Position numbers and translations under genes: made by a program. Under the pieces are notes generated by a model. It searched no databases, was not told the origin of the DNA, and worked only from the letters and a program-made list of their open reading frames with translations. A stretch of 64,000 bases of DNA from assembly GCF_006517235.1 (NCBI RefSeq), contig NZ_CP041188.1, positions 4,588,001 through 4,652,000 on the forward strand. Direction: 5' to 3'. Shown here in pieces: positions 42,503 to 51,327 of the stretch (position 1 is the stretch's first letter; the number at the start of each line of letters is the position of its first letter). This DNA is from Pseudarthrobacter sp. NIBRBAC000502772 (lineage in GTDB: Bacteria; Actinomycetota; Actinomycetes; Actinomycetales; Micrococcaceae).

Positions 42503-43978
42503 CTAGGCCTGGGTGCCGCTGTACGCGGCGGTCCGGTGTGTTTCCACGGTTGCGGGGTCGTCGATGGCATCTCTCGGGTCATCAAGGTCGCGGCCGATCG
42601 TCTCCGGCGTGAAGAAGGTCGCCACGATGGTGATGGCGGTCAGCAGGGCGAGGTACCCGGCGATCGGCAGCCAAGCGCCGAGGCCGGCTTCGGCGACGCC
42701 TGTTCCGCCGTTCGCAGCCACGACCAGGGAGATGATCCATGCGCCGATCAGGGGTGCAACGCCGCCGGAGATGACCGCGGAGATCTCGCGGGCGACCGAG
42801 ACGCCCAGGTACCGCTGGCGTGCGCCGAACAGTTCGGACATGAATGCGCTCTGGGCACCGAACATTCCCCACGTGCCAATTCCGAGGCCGAGCGAAAGGA
42901 CCACGATGGTCAGGACGGTGTCTCCCAGGCTGAGGACGTACCAGACGGGGAAGGCGGCGACGAGTTGGAAGATGGCGAAGCCGCGGTAGGTCTTGACCCG
43001 CCCGAAGCGGTCGGAGAGCTTGCCGGCGATCGGGACGACGATGGCGCCCAGGCTGGCGGCGAACACCAGGGACAGGGCGCCGATCGGGCCGGTCACTCCC
43101 ACTGCCGCGCTGGTGACGTAGCCGATGGCCAAGGCCTGGTAAATCGATGAGGATCCGTTCTCGGCAAGCCGCAGTCCGATCCCACGAAGGAGCGTCTTGC
43201 GTGAGGTCTTGATCAGCGTGGCCAGCGGCCTGTCCACGATCATCTGATGCGCTTCGAGCTTGGAGAATGTCGGGGATTCCTTGAGCTTGAGCCGGATGAA
43301 GATGGCAACAAACAGGATGACGACGCTTGCCAGGAAGGGGATGCGCCACAGCCACGTGTCGGTGATCTTGACGGCCTGGTTGGCATTGAGCAGGACGAAG
43401 TACACGAGGGCTGCCGTAACCGTGCCGACCTGCACTCCCAGGAACGGCAGCGAGGCGTAGAAGCCGCGCTCCTTCCGGGGAGCGTATTCGGTCATCAGGA
43501 TCGACGCGCCGGCCATTTCTGCGCCGGCACCGAGGCCCTGGAGAAGCCGCAGGGTAATGAGCAGGATGGGCGCGAGAATGCCCACTCCCCCGCCGTACCA
43601 GTCGCCTGCCGAACCGTTGTAGGTCGGCAGGAAGCCGATGAGCGTGCTTGCCCCGCCCATCAGGGTGACCGTGGCGAGCAGCACAAACTTGCGTCCGAGC
43701 CGGTCGCCGAGCCGTCCGAAGATGATCCCGCCCAGCGGGCGCACGGCGAACCCGAGGAAATAGGTACCGAAGCTGAGGATCAGCCCTGTGGAGGGGTTGG
43801 TCCCGGGGAAGAAGAGCGGGCCGAAAATCAGCGCAGAAGCCAGGCTGTAGAGGGCGAAGTCGTAGTACTCCAATGCGCTGCCCAAAGAACTGGCCCACGC
43901 TGCGCGGAGCAGATCTGCGCGGGTCACCGTGTTCGTGGTGGCGGCCGGCGCGGCCTTAACGCGATCGTTAATTGACAT
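42503..43978 (-). CDS. MFS transporter, metabolite:H+ symporter (MHS) family
   Basis: 491 aa, twelve membrane segments. Family motifs: ASSLGSALEYYDFALYSLASALIFGPLFFP in TM1, FAVRPLGGIIFGRLGDRLGRK after TM2 (with the G-R-L-G-D-R-x-G-R-K loop) and RLLQGLGAGAEMAGASILMTEYAP. MHS members import dicarboxylates, aromatic acids, betaines and similar compounds; the substrate is not indicated. Transcribed leftward, between the ABC operon and the KDPG aldolase gene. It may serve either neighbour. Confidence 0.9.
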   Translation of the reverse strand: MSINDRVKAAPAATTNTVTRADLLRAAWASSLGSALEYYDFALYSLASALIFGPLFFPGTNPSTGLILSFGTYFLGFAVRPLGGIIFGRLGDRLGRKFVLLATVTLMGGASTLIGFLPTYNGSAGDWYGGGVGILAPILLITLRLLQGLGAGAEMAGASILMTEYAPRKERGFYASLPFLGVQVGTVTAALVYFVLLNANQAVKITDTWLWRIPFLASVVILFVAIFIRLKLKESPTFSKLEAHQMIVDRPLATLIKTSRKTLLRGIGLRLAENGSSSIYQALAIGYVTSAAVGVTGPIGALSLVFAASLGAIVVPIAGKLSDRFGRVKTYRGFAIFQLVAAFPVWYVLSLGDTVLTIVVLSLGLGIGTWGMFGAQSAFMSELFGARQRYLGVSVAREISAVISGGVAPLIGAWIISLVVAANGGTGVAEAGLGAWLPIAGYLALLTAITIVATFFTPETIGRDLDDPRDAIDDPATVETHRTAAYSGTQA

Positions 43979-44064
43979 GTTGATTACCTATCTTGAGTGG
44001 CAGGATCTTGCCGGTTATAGCGTTTGCGGTGTCCTGCCGATAGCCAGGGCCTGTGCGGAGGTGG

Positions 44065-44697
44065 TTAATATCGGGCCGAGGTCAGTAATGCCACGAGCTC
44101 CCTGACTGCCGCGGCGCCGTCGTCGGTTGAAAAGTCTGAGCTGAGTCCGACGACGCTGACGCCGGCATCGAGGTACGTGAGGGCCGTGGCTGCCCGCATT
44201 CCGCCGGTGGCGATGAACTGTACGTCCGGGAACGGTCCCTTCATGGCTTTGACCCAGTCCGGCCCCAGGACGGACGCCGGGAACGCCTTGACCCAGGACA
44301 TCCCGAAGGCCCTGGCCCGGAGGATTTCGCTGGCGGTCGCCACACCGGGCAGATGAGGAAGGCCGCGGCGGATACTTTCGTGGACAATGCTGTCGTCCAG
44401 GCCCGGGGAGACTGTGAAGGATGCGTTGGCTGCTGCGGCAGCGTCGAGCTGTTCCACGCTGACGATGGTTCCGGCGCCGACGGCGACGCCACGCTCAGTC
44501 GCTGCGCTGGCGACAGCGGCGAGTGAAGGTATCGCATCGGGGGTCTCGATTGTCACTTCGACGTGTTCAACGCCCGCGTCCCAGGCCCGGGTTGCTGACC
44601 TGACGGCCTCTGCCGGAGCAAGACCGCGGAGGACGGCAATGACCGGAACCCGGAAGAAATCGTCGTGGAACCAGTTCTGAGGGAGGGTGTGTGCCAA
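44065..44697 (-). CDS. eda: 2-keto-3-deoxy-6-phosphogluconate (KDPG) aldolase
   Basis: Class I aldolase cleaving KDPG to pyruvate and glyceraldehyde 3-phosphate. The Schiff-base lysine is in MSWVKAFPAS. The substrate site includes VIAVLRG, VEVTIETPDA (catalytic Glu) and GAGTI. About 210 aa. The family-like start is a TTG at 44697 (LAHTLPQNWFHDDFF), preceded by AAAGAGA. It follows the kinase gene by 52 nt. With that kinase it forms the lower Entner-Doudoroff/KDG route. Confidence 0.9.
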   Translation of the reverse strand: MAHTLPQNWFHDDFFRVPVIAVLRGLAPAEAVRSATRAWDAGVEHVEVTIETPDAIPSLAAVASAATERGVAVGAGTIVSVEQLDAAAAANASFTVSPGLDDSIVHESIRRGLPHLPGVATASEILRARAFGMSWVKAFPASVLGPDWVKAMKGPFPDVQFIATGGMRAATALTYLDAGVSVVGLSSDFSTDDGAAAVRELVALLTSARY

Positions 44698-44749
44698 GGT
44701 GTTCTCTTTCGGAGTTGTGGTGCGGGCGGTCTTCGGTGGCGTCCGGTGG

Positions 44750-45712
44750 TCAGCTGACGCTGATGCGGTTGCCGTTGGATCCAAAGCTGCGGGGAACGGT
44801 GCCGTGGCCCGGCCGGAAGTCCGCGCGTGTCCCCAAGGTCCAGGCAGCGAAAGAGTGTCCGAGTGCCAGCCGGTCTTCCGGGCCGTCTCCCCGGAGCAGC
44901 CCGGCGAGGTAGCCGGCGGCAAATGCGTCTCCGGCTCCCACGGGTTCGACGACGTCGACGCGGTGGGCAGGGACGCGGAACACGTGCTCAAGGTTGTTGT
45001 CCTCGCGGACGAATTCCACTGCTTCCGTGGCCGAGTCCTTGATGACGAGGTGGCGTGGGCCGTGCAGGAGCGCGGCGACGTCGTCGGCAGTATTGCAGCC
45101 CCACAATGTTTCAGCTTCGTCGAGGCCGACGAGGACCACAGTGGCCATGTTGGCCAGTTCCAGCAGGCGCGGCGCCGCGACCTCAACGTTCCACAAGGCC
45201 GGGCGGTAGTTGACGTCGAAGGAGACTTTGTAGCCCGCGTCTGGTGCGATGGTGAGGAGGTGCCGGGTCAGGTCCGAGCACGAGGCCGAGAGCGCGGCGT
45301 TGATACCGCTGGTGTGGATCCAGCCTGTCTGCTCCAGCGGCCAGCTCCGGGAGTCATCGGGCGCCATCCGGGAGGCCGCCGATCCCGCCCTGTAATAGAG
45401 GGCCTTGGCGCCGTGGCCGAGGTCGGGGTCCTTGAAATACACGCCCGTGGGGGCGGCGCTGTCACGGGTGACCAAGCTGACGTCGACACCACGTGCCTCA
45501 AGGCCCTCGATGATGCGGTCACCGAAGGGGTCCTGGCCGAGCCTGCTTGCCCATCCGGTCCTGTAGCCAAACTCGGCCAGATGGGCAGCGACGTTGGATT
45601 CGGCTCCTCCGAAGCCGAGCAGGCATGCTTCGGCCCGGAGAAGGGGCTCGGCTTTCGCCGGCGTGATGACTGCCATGGTCTCTCCGACGCACAGGATGTC
45701 CAGTGCCGTCAT
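44750..45712 (-). CDS. kdgK: PfkB-family sugar kinase, probable 2-keto-3-deoxygluconate kinase
   Basis: 320-aa ribokinase-fold enzyme: CVGETMAVITPAKAEPL, GGAESNVAAHLAEFGY and the catalytic motif PVGAGDAFAAGYLAGLL. Similarity and the neighbouring KDPG aldolase suggest phosphorylation of 2-keto-3-deoxygluconate to KDPG. Fructose or another ketose cannot be excluded. Its start overlaps the permease stop by ATGA, so it is translated with the transporter. Confidence 0.87.
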   Translation of the reverse strand: MTALDILCVGETMAVITPAKAEPLLRAEACLLGFGGAESNVAAHLAEFGYRTGWASRLGQDPFGDRIIEGLEARGVDVSLVTRDSAAPTGVYFKDPDLGHGAKALYYRAGSAASRMAPDDSRSWPLEQTGWIHTSGINAALSASCSDLTRHLLTIAPDAGYKVSFDVNYRPALWNVEVAAPRLLELANMATVVLVGLDEAETLWGCNTADDVAALLHGPRHLVIKDSATEAVEFVREDNNLEHVFRVPAHRVDVVEPVGAGDAFAAGYLAGLLRGDGPEDRLALGHSFAAWTLGTRADFRPGHGTVPRSFGSNGNRISVS

Positions 45713-46617
45713 TTGACAGCTCCGGCGGTGAGTCCGCTGACGAAGTAGCGGCCCAGGACGAGGTAGAGAAGGACCGTGGGGGCGGCGACTAGAACGGCGC
45801 CGGCCATCAGTTCGGAGTAGTCAACGGTGGTGGTGCCGATGAGGTTGTTCAGTGTGACGGTGGCCGGCCAGGCCGCCGGGGAGGCCAGGATAAACCCGAA
45901 CAGGAAGTCATTCCAGATGTTGGTGCACTGGAAGATTCCGGCGACCACAAAGCCGGGAACGGACAGCGGGAGCATGACGCGGAAGTAGGTCTTCCAGATC
46001 CCGGCCCCGTCAATGGCTGCGGCCTCGATGATGGCGCTGGGAATGCCCTCGTAGTAGTTGCGGAAGATGAGAGTCGTGATGGGGATGCCGTAAATGACGT
46101 GAACCACGATGAGGCCGATGATGCTGCCTTGGAGGTGGAGCATGTTCAGGAACTGGAAGACGGGAATGATGACTGCCTGGAACGGGATGAACATCCCGAC
46201 GAGGAGAACCGTGAACAGGGCGTTGGACCCCCGGAACGGGAACTTGGATAGAACGAAGCCGTTGATCGAGCCCAGGAGGCAGGAGACCAGAGCCGCAGGG
46301 ACCGTGATCTGGAGTGAGTTTGCCAGTGAGCCATGGAGCTTTGTCCAGGCACCCTTGAAGGCGTCCAGGCTGGGCGCGTCGGGGAAGGCGAGGAAGAAGC
46401 TGGGCGCTCCGGTGCTCCCGGACAGTGCCGTCGTGAGGATGACGTAAACGGGTACGAGCATGCCAAAGGTTGCGACGGCGCAGACAACCAGGACAACCCA
46501 CTCTCCTGGGGTCTTGGGCATCCTCCAGGACCGGGGCTTTTTGCCCGTGGGGACCAGCCGTCGGTGTGCGGACTCGATGGGACGTGACGGGGTCGGTTCA
46601 AGTGTTTCGACGGCCAT
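45709..46617 (-). CDS. ABC sugar importer permease (CUT1, MalG-type)
   Basis: 302 aa, six segments. The EAA loop is EAAAIDGAGIWKTYFRVMLP. The N-terminus MAVETLEPTPSRPIESAHRR is polar, then TM1 begins at EWVVLVVCAVATFG. The ATG at 46617 is the best start: it follows the previous gene's stop by 2 nt. Longer open reading to 46866 is not family-like. Partner of the MalF-type gene at 46620. No ATPase is present. Confidence 0.92.
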   Translation of the reverse strand: MAVETLEPTPSRPIESAHRRLVPTGKKPRSWRMPKTPGEWVVLVVCAVATFGMLVPVYVILTTALSGSTGAPSFFLAFPDAPSLDAFKGAWTKLHGSLANSLQITVPAALVSCLLGSINGFVLSKFPFRGSNALFTVLLVGMFIPFQAVIIPVFQFLNMLHLQGSIIGLIVVHVIYGIPITTLIFRNYYEGIPSAIIEAAAIDGAGIWKTYFRVMLPLSVPGFVVAGIFQCTNIWNDFLFGFILASPAAWPATVTLNNLIGTTTVDYSELMAGAVLVAAPTVLLYLVLGRYFVSGLTAGAVK

Positions 46618-46619
46618 TT

Positions 46620-47627
46620 CTATGCCTTTCGCTCTTTCCGGTATCCGCGGATGAGATACGGGACGATTACCACGAGGGTCAGCAGGAGCAGGATGATCGC
46701 CATTGCGGAAGCCTTGTCGTAACGGCTGGTGAGGTAGTTGTAGATGTAGATACCGGGGACGTCCGTGACGAACCCGGGGCCGGAGCCTGACATCGCGACG
46801 ACGAGGTCGAAGATCTTCAGGGCTACGTGCAGCAGGAGCACAAAACAGGTGATGGTGGAGGGCCATAGCTGCGGGAGGACAATGTGGCGCAGCCGCTGCC
46901 AGGTGCTGGCGCCGTCGACGCTTGCAGCCTCAAGGTGTTCTTCCGGGATTGACGCGAGACCGGCGAGGTACATCGCCATGGCGAAGCCCACCAGCTGCCA
47001 GGCGGCGGCGAAGATGATGGGCAACAGCGCGACGGGGATGCCGAACTGGACTTTCAGGAAATCCGTGCCCGTGGGATCGTTCAGGGCGCCGAGGATGGTG
47101 GTGTCGGTGGTCCAGCCGGGCGGGTTTTCGATCCCGATGCTCCGCAGAATTTCGTTGACGCCGGTGGAGGGTGCGAAGATCCAGCGCCAGGCCACACCCG
47201 TAACGATGAAGGACAGCGCGTACGGCAGCAGGAACACGGTCCGGAACAGGCTCTTGCCGACGGTCACGTGGTGGATGAAGAGCGCCGCGACGAGGCCGCC
47301 GAGTATGGACAGGACCAGGAAGATGATCGTGAAGATCACGACGTTCCGGATGTCAGCCTGGAACCGCTGTTCCTGGACGATTTCGCCGTACGTGCCGCCG
47401 AGCGGTTGGCGGAGGCTCAGGTCAGGGCTGGTGCCGATCTTCCAGTTGGAGAGGGAGATGTAGACGGTGATGCCGATGAAGACGTACACGAAGAGGAAGC
47501 TGACCAGCAGGCTGGGGGCAAAGATCCACGCGGCGCGGCGGGAGGTCTTGACGTTGTGGGGGACTGTTTTCCTGGCCCTGGGGCGGGGACCCGCCGGGGC
47601 GGGTGGCAGTGCTGTTGAGGTTGTCAT
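46620..47627 (-). CDS. ABC sugar importer permease (CUT1, MalF-type)
   Basis: 335 aa. N-terminal TM1 at AWIFAPSLLVSFLFVYVFIGIT. The EAA loop is EAASVDGASTWQRLRHIVLP. The ATG at 47627 has AGGA in front. Between the binding-protein stop (47706) and this start are 78 nt. Imports the sugar or oligosaccharide for the bidirectional locus. Confidence 0.92.
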   Translation of the reverse strand: MTTSTALPPAPAGPRPRARKTVPHNVKTSRRAAWIFAPSLLVSFLFVYVFIGITVYISLSNWKIGTSPDLSLRQPLGGTYGEIVQEQRFQADIRNVVIFTIIFLVLSILGGLVAALFIHHVTVGKSLFRTVFLLPYALSFIVTGVAWRWIFAPSTGVNEILRSIGIENPPGWTTDTTILGALNDPTGTDFLKVQFGIPVALLPIIFAAAWQLVGFAMAMYLAGLASIPEEHLEAASVDGASTWQRLRHIVLPQLWPSTITCFVLLLHVALKIFDLVVAMSGSGPGFVTDVPGIYIYNYLTSRYDKASAMAIILLLLTLVVIVPYLIRGYRKERKA

Positions 47628-47705
47628 GAGAACTGATCCTGTCCGGGGTGTGGCTGCATCGGACTGCAGCCACACCCGTGGCGACTTGGGTTGGCTAGCC
47701 GGCTG

Positions 47706-48998
47706 TTACAGCTGGGATTTCTGCGCCTGCGTCATGCTGGCGGTGAAGGCGGCGATGTTTCCGCTGCCGTTGAAGGTGGATACGGCGTCAGCGTAGGTCT
47801 GGGCGAATTCAGCGCCGGACGCCTGTGCGTGGGCAAGGGATGAAACCACCGCTGCTGACTTGAAGCTCGCCGCGGCCTCTTGCTGGTACTGGGACAGTCC
47901 GGAGATATCAGCGGTGCTCAGGGCCGGGATGGATCCCTTCTTCGCCGCGAAGTCCGTCTGGATTTTCGGATCCATCAGGGTCTTCAGCCAGGCTTTGGCG
48001 GCTTCGGCGTGCGGGATGTTCTTGGCGGGGATGGAGAAGCCGTCGCCGACGTAGTCGAAAATGTCTTCTTTCCCGGGGAAGGCCACCCAGCCAAAGTCCG
48101 TTCCGGGCTTCTTGCCGGCGTTGAGGAGTTCGCCGTAGGCCCAGTCGCCCATGAGGTTGACTGCGCAGTCACCCTCAGCCATGTTCTTTGAGGCTTCGTC
48201 CCATGTGATCGCGGAATGGTCCTTGTTGGCCAGGGCGAGGATGGTCTTGTAATCCTCCAGGGCCTGCTTCACCTCGGGGGCGTCGAAGGAGTACTCATTG
48301 GTGAAGAGCTTCTTCCAGTTGTCCGCTCCGGCCCTGGACATGATGATGGATTCCAGCAGCTGGGACGAAGCGAAGATGTCCTTGTCACCGAGGCACACAG
48401 CGGTGGTTCCGCTGTCCTGGACCTGCTGCAGTGACGCGATCAGCGCGTCCAGGTCACCGGTGGGATCGATGGTGACGTTGGCCTTGGTGAGCACTGAAGG
48501 GTTGGTCCACAGGACATTGCCGCGGTGCACACCGATGGGAACGGTGTAGTACTTGCCGTCTACCTGCTGTGCTTCGGCCACGTCCTTGGGCAATTGGGAG
48601 GCCCAGTCGCCCTCGGTCCAAAGGTCCGTCAGGTCAGCCGCCTGACCGCCCACCACGTAGCTCTTGAGCTGCCCCGCCGGGTGCACCTGCCACGAATCCG
48701 GCGGGCTTCCGGCCTGGAGCCGGGCAGCCAGGGCCTGCCGGGCATTGGAGCCGCCGCCGCCGGATACGGCTGCATTGTCCACCGCCAGTCCCGGTGACCC
48801 CTTCTTCACGCCGTCGATGAGCACATTCAGCGCGTCGGCTTCAGAGCCGGAGGTCCACCACGAAGTGATTTCCAGCTTGTCGGTTCCCCCACCGTCGGAA
48901 CTTCCTGAGGGCTGATTGGCCGAACAGCCAGTTACTGCGATGAGGCTTGCGGCGGCCGTTACGGCCAGTGAGGTCTTGAGCTTGCTTGATGCACGCAT
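47706..48998 (-). CDS. ABC sugar importer substrate-binding lipoprotein
   Basis: 430 aa. Signal peptide with lipobox VTGC, acceptor C25, then a Ser/Gly-rich linker and an SBP_bac_1 domain: TSWWTSGSEADALNVLIDGVKK, SPPDSWQVHPAGQLKSYV and CAVNLMGDWAYGELLNAG. Resembles the glucose/galactose-type family-1 binding proteins. AGGAGAG precedes the ATG. First gene of the minus-strand unit 48998 to 44065. Confidence 0.92.
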   Translation of the reverse strand: MRASSKLKTSLAVTAAASLIAVTGCSANQPSGSSDGGGTDKLEITSWWTSGSEADALNVLIDGVKKGSPGLAVDNAAVSGGGGSNARQALAARLQAGSPPDSWQVHPAGQLKSYVVGGQAADLTDLWTEGDWASQLPKDVAEAQQVDGKYYTVPIGVHRGNVLWTNPSVLTKANVTIDPTGDLDALIASLQQVQDSGTTAVCLGDKDIFASSQLLESIIMSRAGADNWKKLFTNEYSFDAPEVKQALEDYKTILALANKDHSAITWDEASKNMAEGDCAVNLMGDWAYGELLNAGKKPGTDFGWVAFPGKEDIFDYVGDGFSIPAKNIPHAEAAKAWLKTLMDPKIQTDFAAKKGSIPALSTADISGLSQYQQEAAASFKSAAVVSSLAHAQASGAEFAQTYADAVSTFNGSGNIAAFTASMTQAQKSQL

Positions 48999-49268
48999 GA
49001 CTACTCTCCTTTGGGTTGTCAGACGCCGGAATGGCCCGGCTAGAGCCTGCGTTGTGGTTCAGGTTACATAGTTAAGTAGATCGATGCAATAGTCTTAACG
49101 TGAATCAGGGAATTCTGCCCGCACTCCCCGCGAACGCATCGTCCATGGTGCTGCCATATGGCCAAGTTCAGCGATTTTTGCATCAAGTAGATCTAGTAGA
49201 TCGGTCTAGCAACCTTCAGCGAAACATGATAGAAATATTGAAACGTCTACGAAGGAGGTGGAACCAAA
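48999..49268. promoter_or_regulatory. Bidirectional control region with repeated AGTAGATC elements
   Basis: 270 nt between the divergent importer and lacI units, without a gene. AGTAGATC occurs at 49075-49082, 49187-49194 and 49195-49202, the last two head to tail. The first is framed by GTTAAG...CTTAAC (49071-49098). TTGCAT lies next to the repeats in both directions. These are candidate LacI-family operators near the two start points. A very strong ribosome site (GAAGGAGGTG, 49251-49260) ends the region. Confidence 0.65.
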
Positions 49269-50288
49269 GTGAAAAAAATTACGCTGAATGACGTCAGCCG
49301 CGTCGCCGGAGTGTCTCGATCTACTGCGTCGTTGGTACTGCGCGGCAGCTCACGCATTCCGGAGGCCACTTCCGACCGTGTCCGGCTGGCCATGGCTGAA
49401 CTCGGTTACGTGTACAACCGGCACGCAGCGAATATGCGCCGCAGTGAATCCATGACCCTTGGCCTCCTCGTCACCGACATCCGCAACCCGTATTTTGCGG
49501 GGCTGACCATGGCCATCGAGGAAGCCGCCCACGACGCGGGATACACCCTGTTCGTGGGCTACAGCCGGGACGATGTGGAACGGCAGTCCCTGCATCTGGA
49601 GACCATGGTCCAGCAGCAGGTGGACGGCATCTTCCTGCTTCCCGCAACAGGATCGGAGCTGAACCCTATCTGTGGAATCGTGGACCGTTCCTCCGTGCCG
49701 GTCCTGCAGCTGGCCCGCTATTTTTCCGAAGAGCTCGACTATGTGGGACCCGACAATATTGCTGCCGGGACACAGCTCGCCCAGCATGTCGCTTCGCTGG
49801 GCGCTGCCTCTGCTGTTCTGATCGGCGGACCTGATCATTCCTCGGCCAGGACCGAGCGAATCAAGGGCCTGGAGGCTGGCTTCGCCGGGAGCGGTGTGAC
49901 TTTTGATCCCCTGCTGTCCGCGGCAACGACCAACAACGCCGCGGGCGGGGCTGAAGGAATTGCCCGGGTGCTGGATCAGGGTGTGTGGCCGGACGCCATC
50001 ATCGCCTACAGCGACGCCGTCGCCCTCGGCATTTACGCCGAACTGCGACGCAGGAACCTCGAACCGGGCCGGGACGTCTCGGTCGCGAGCTTCGATGACA
50101 TTGCAATGGCGGAACTGCTGCTACCGCCGCTGACTTCGGTGTCAACGTACCCGGAACTCATCGGGCGGACAGCCGCGGAGCTGCTGCTGAACCGCATCCG
50201 CGACCCGTCGCTGGAACCCCAGCGTTCCCTCATCGACCCGGCGCTGAAAGTCCGCGCCTCCACCGCCCAGTGGCGACCCAGAACATAG
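49269..50288 (+). CDS. LacI-family transcriptional regulator (first copy)
   Basis: 339 aa. N-terminal HTH and hinge: LNDVSRVAGVSRSTASLVLRGSSRIPEATSDRVR, then ELGYVYNRHAANMRRS. The periplasmic-binding-protein-like effector domain begins TLGLLVTDIRNPYFAGLTMAIEEAAHDAGY. The GTG start follows the strongest ribosome site in the window. The protein closely resembles the second LacI at 60554, and the two flank the pathway genes. Probably represses the divergent importer and its own operon; effector unknown. Confidence 0.93.
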   Translation: MKKITLNDVSRVAGVSRSTASLVLRGSSRIPEATSDRVRLAMAELGYVYNRHAANMRRSESMTLGLLVTDIRNPYFAGLTMAIEEAAHDAGYTLFVGYSRDDVERQSLHLETMVQQQVDGIFLLPATGSELNPICGIVDRSSVPVLQLARYFSEELDYVGPDNIAAGTQLAQHVASLGAASAVLIGGPDHSSARTERIKGLEAGFAGSGVTFDPLLSAATTNNAAGGAEGIARVLDQGVWPDAIIAYSDAVALGIYAELRRRNLEPGRDVSVASFDDIAMAELLLPPLTSVSTYPELIGRTAAELLLNRIRDPSLEPQRSLIDPALKVRASTAQWRPRT

Positions 50289-50298
50289 GAGTGACCAA

Positions 50299-51309
50299 AT
50301 GCCAGCACTGAAGTGGGGCCTCATCGGCGCCAGTGACATCGCTGCCACCCGAGTGATCGGTGCCATCCGCAGCACTGGAGGCGAGACTGTCGGGGTCTTC
50401 AGCGGATCAGCCGAACGCGCCCGGGAATTTGCCGCCGGCAACGGGCTGCCCGGCGCCACCACGGATCTTGACGAGATCCTTGCCTGGCACATCGACGCGG
50501 TCTACATCTCCTCGACCAACGACAAGCACTTCGATCAGGCCTGCAGTGCCCTGCGGGCAGGCAAGCACGTTCTGTGCGAGAAGCCGCTGGCCCTCACCAC
50601 AGACCAGGCCCAGGCCATGGTGAACCTTGCTGAAGAGTTGGGTCTGGTCCTTGCTGCCAACCACCACCTTCCCGGCAGTCCCCTCCACGCCAAGGTCCGG
50701 GAACTCGTCGACGCCGGGGCCATCGGAACCGTGCTTTCAGCCAAAATTGCACACGCCGTACTCCTGCCGGAGCGCCTGCGCGGCTGGCGGATCGGTGGTG
50801 GAACACCCGGTTCCGGGGTGATCCTGGACATCACCTGCCACGACGCCTCCGTGCTGAACCCGCTGCTGGGTACACCCGTGGCTGTCAGTGCAGTCGCGGT
50901 GAACCAGGCCGACTGGAACACAGGCGGCCAGGACGATGCCGCCATGACGGTCATCCGCTACGAACGGAGCGGCCGGCCTCCGGTTCTGGCACAGACCCAC
51001 GATTCGTTCACCGTCGGATTCGCCGGGACATCGCTTGAAGTCCACGGCACGGCCGGGACCATCGAAGTGCTCGATGCCATGACCCAGGACACCGGGGGCC
51101 AGATCCTGCTGACCACCGGAGCCGGCCGGCAGAGTGTCGACGTCGACTGCTCCCAGGATCTCTACGTCATCGCTGTTCAGGCGTTCACCGCCGCCGTGAA
51201 CGGGACCGGTGTTCCCACCGCAACCGGCAGGGACGGCCTGATGGCCCTCAAAGTCGCCCTCGCGGCGCGGGAATCCGCTCTCTCCGGACGCACCGTCCAC
51301 CTCAACTAA
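50299..51309 (+). CDS. Gfo/Idh/MocA-family oxidoreductase
   Basis: 336 aa NAD(P)-dependent sugar or cyclitol dehydrogenase. Cofactor motif GLIGASDIAATRVIGAI, the family EKP motif in HVLCEKPLALTTDQA and the active-site region GGGTPGSGVILDITCHDASVL with histidine. Members oxidise myo-inositol, levoglucosan, glucoside C3 or reduce the corresponding ketone. It lies 10 nt after lacI with AGGAG upstream. The first metabolic gene of the operon, so it may act early in the pathway. Confidence 0.9.
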   Translation: MPALKWGLIGASDIAATRVIGAIRSTGGETVGVFSGSAERAREFAAGNGLPGATTDLDEILAWHIDAVYISSTNDKHFDQACSALRAGKHVLCEKPLALTTDQAQAMVNLAEELGLVLAANHHLPGSPLHAKVRELVDAGAIGTVLSAKIAHAVLLPERLRGWRIGGGTPGSGVILDITCHDASVLNPLLGTPVAVSAVAVNQADWNTGGQDDAAMTVIRYERSGRPPVLAQTHDSFTVGFAGTSLEVHGTAGTIEVLDAMTQDTGGQILLTTGAGRQSVDVDCSQDLYVIAVQAFTAAVNGTGVPTATGRDGLMALKVALAARESALSGRTVHLN

Positions 51310-51327
51310 CAGCCAGAAAGAAACATC

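Noticed and set aside
44697..45186. Long N-terminal extension of KDPG aldolase over the kinase gene
   Set aside because: The sequence upstream of 44697 is a shadow of the kinase coding strand.
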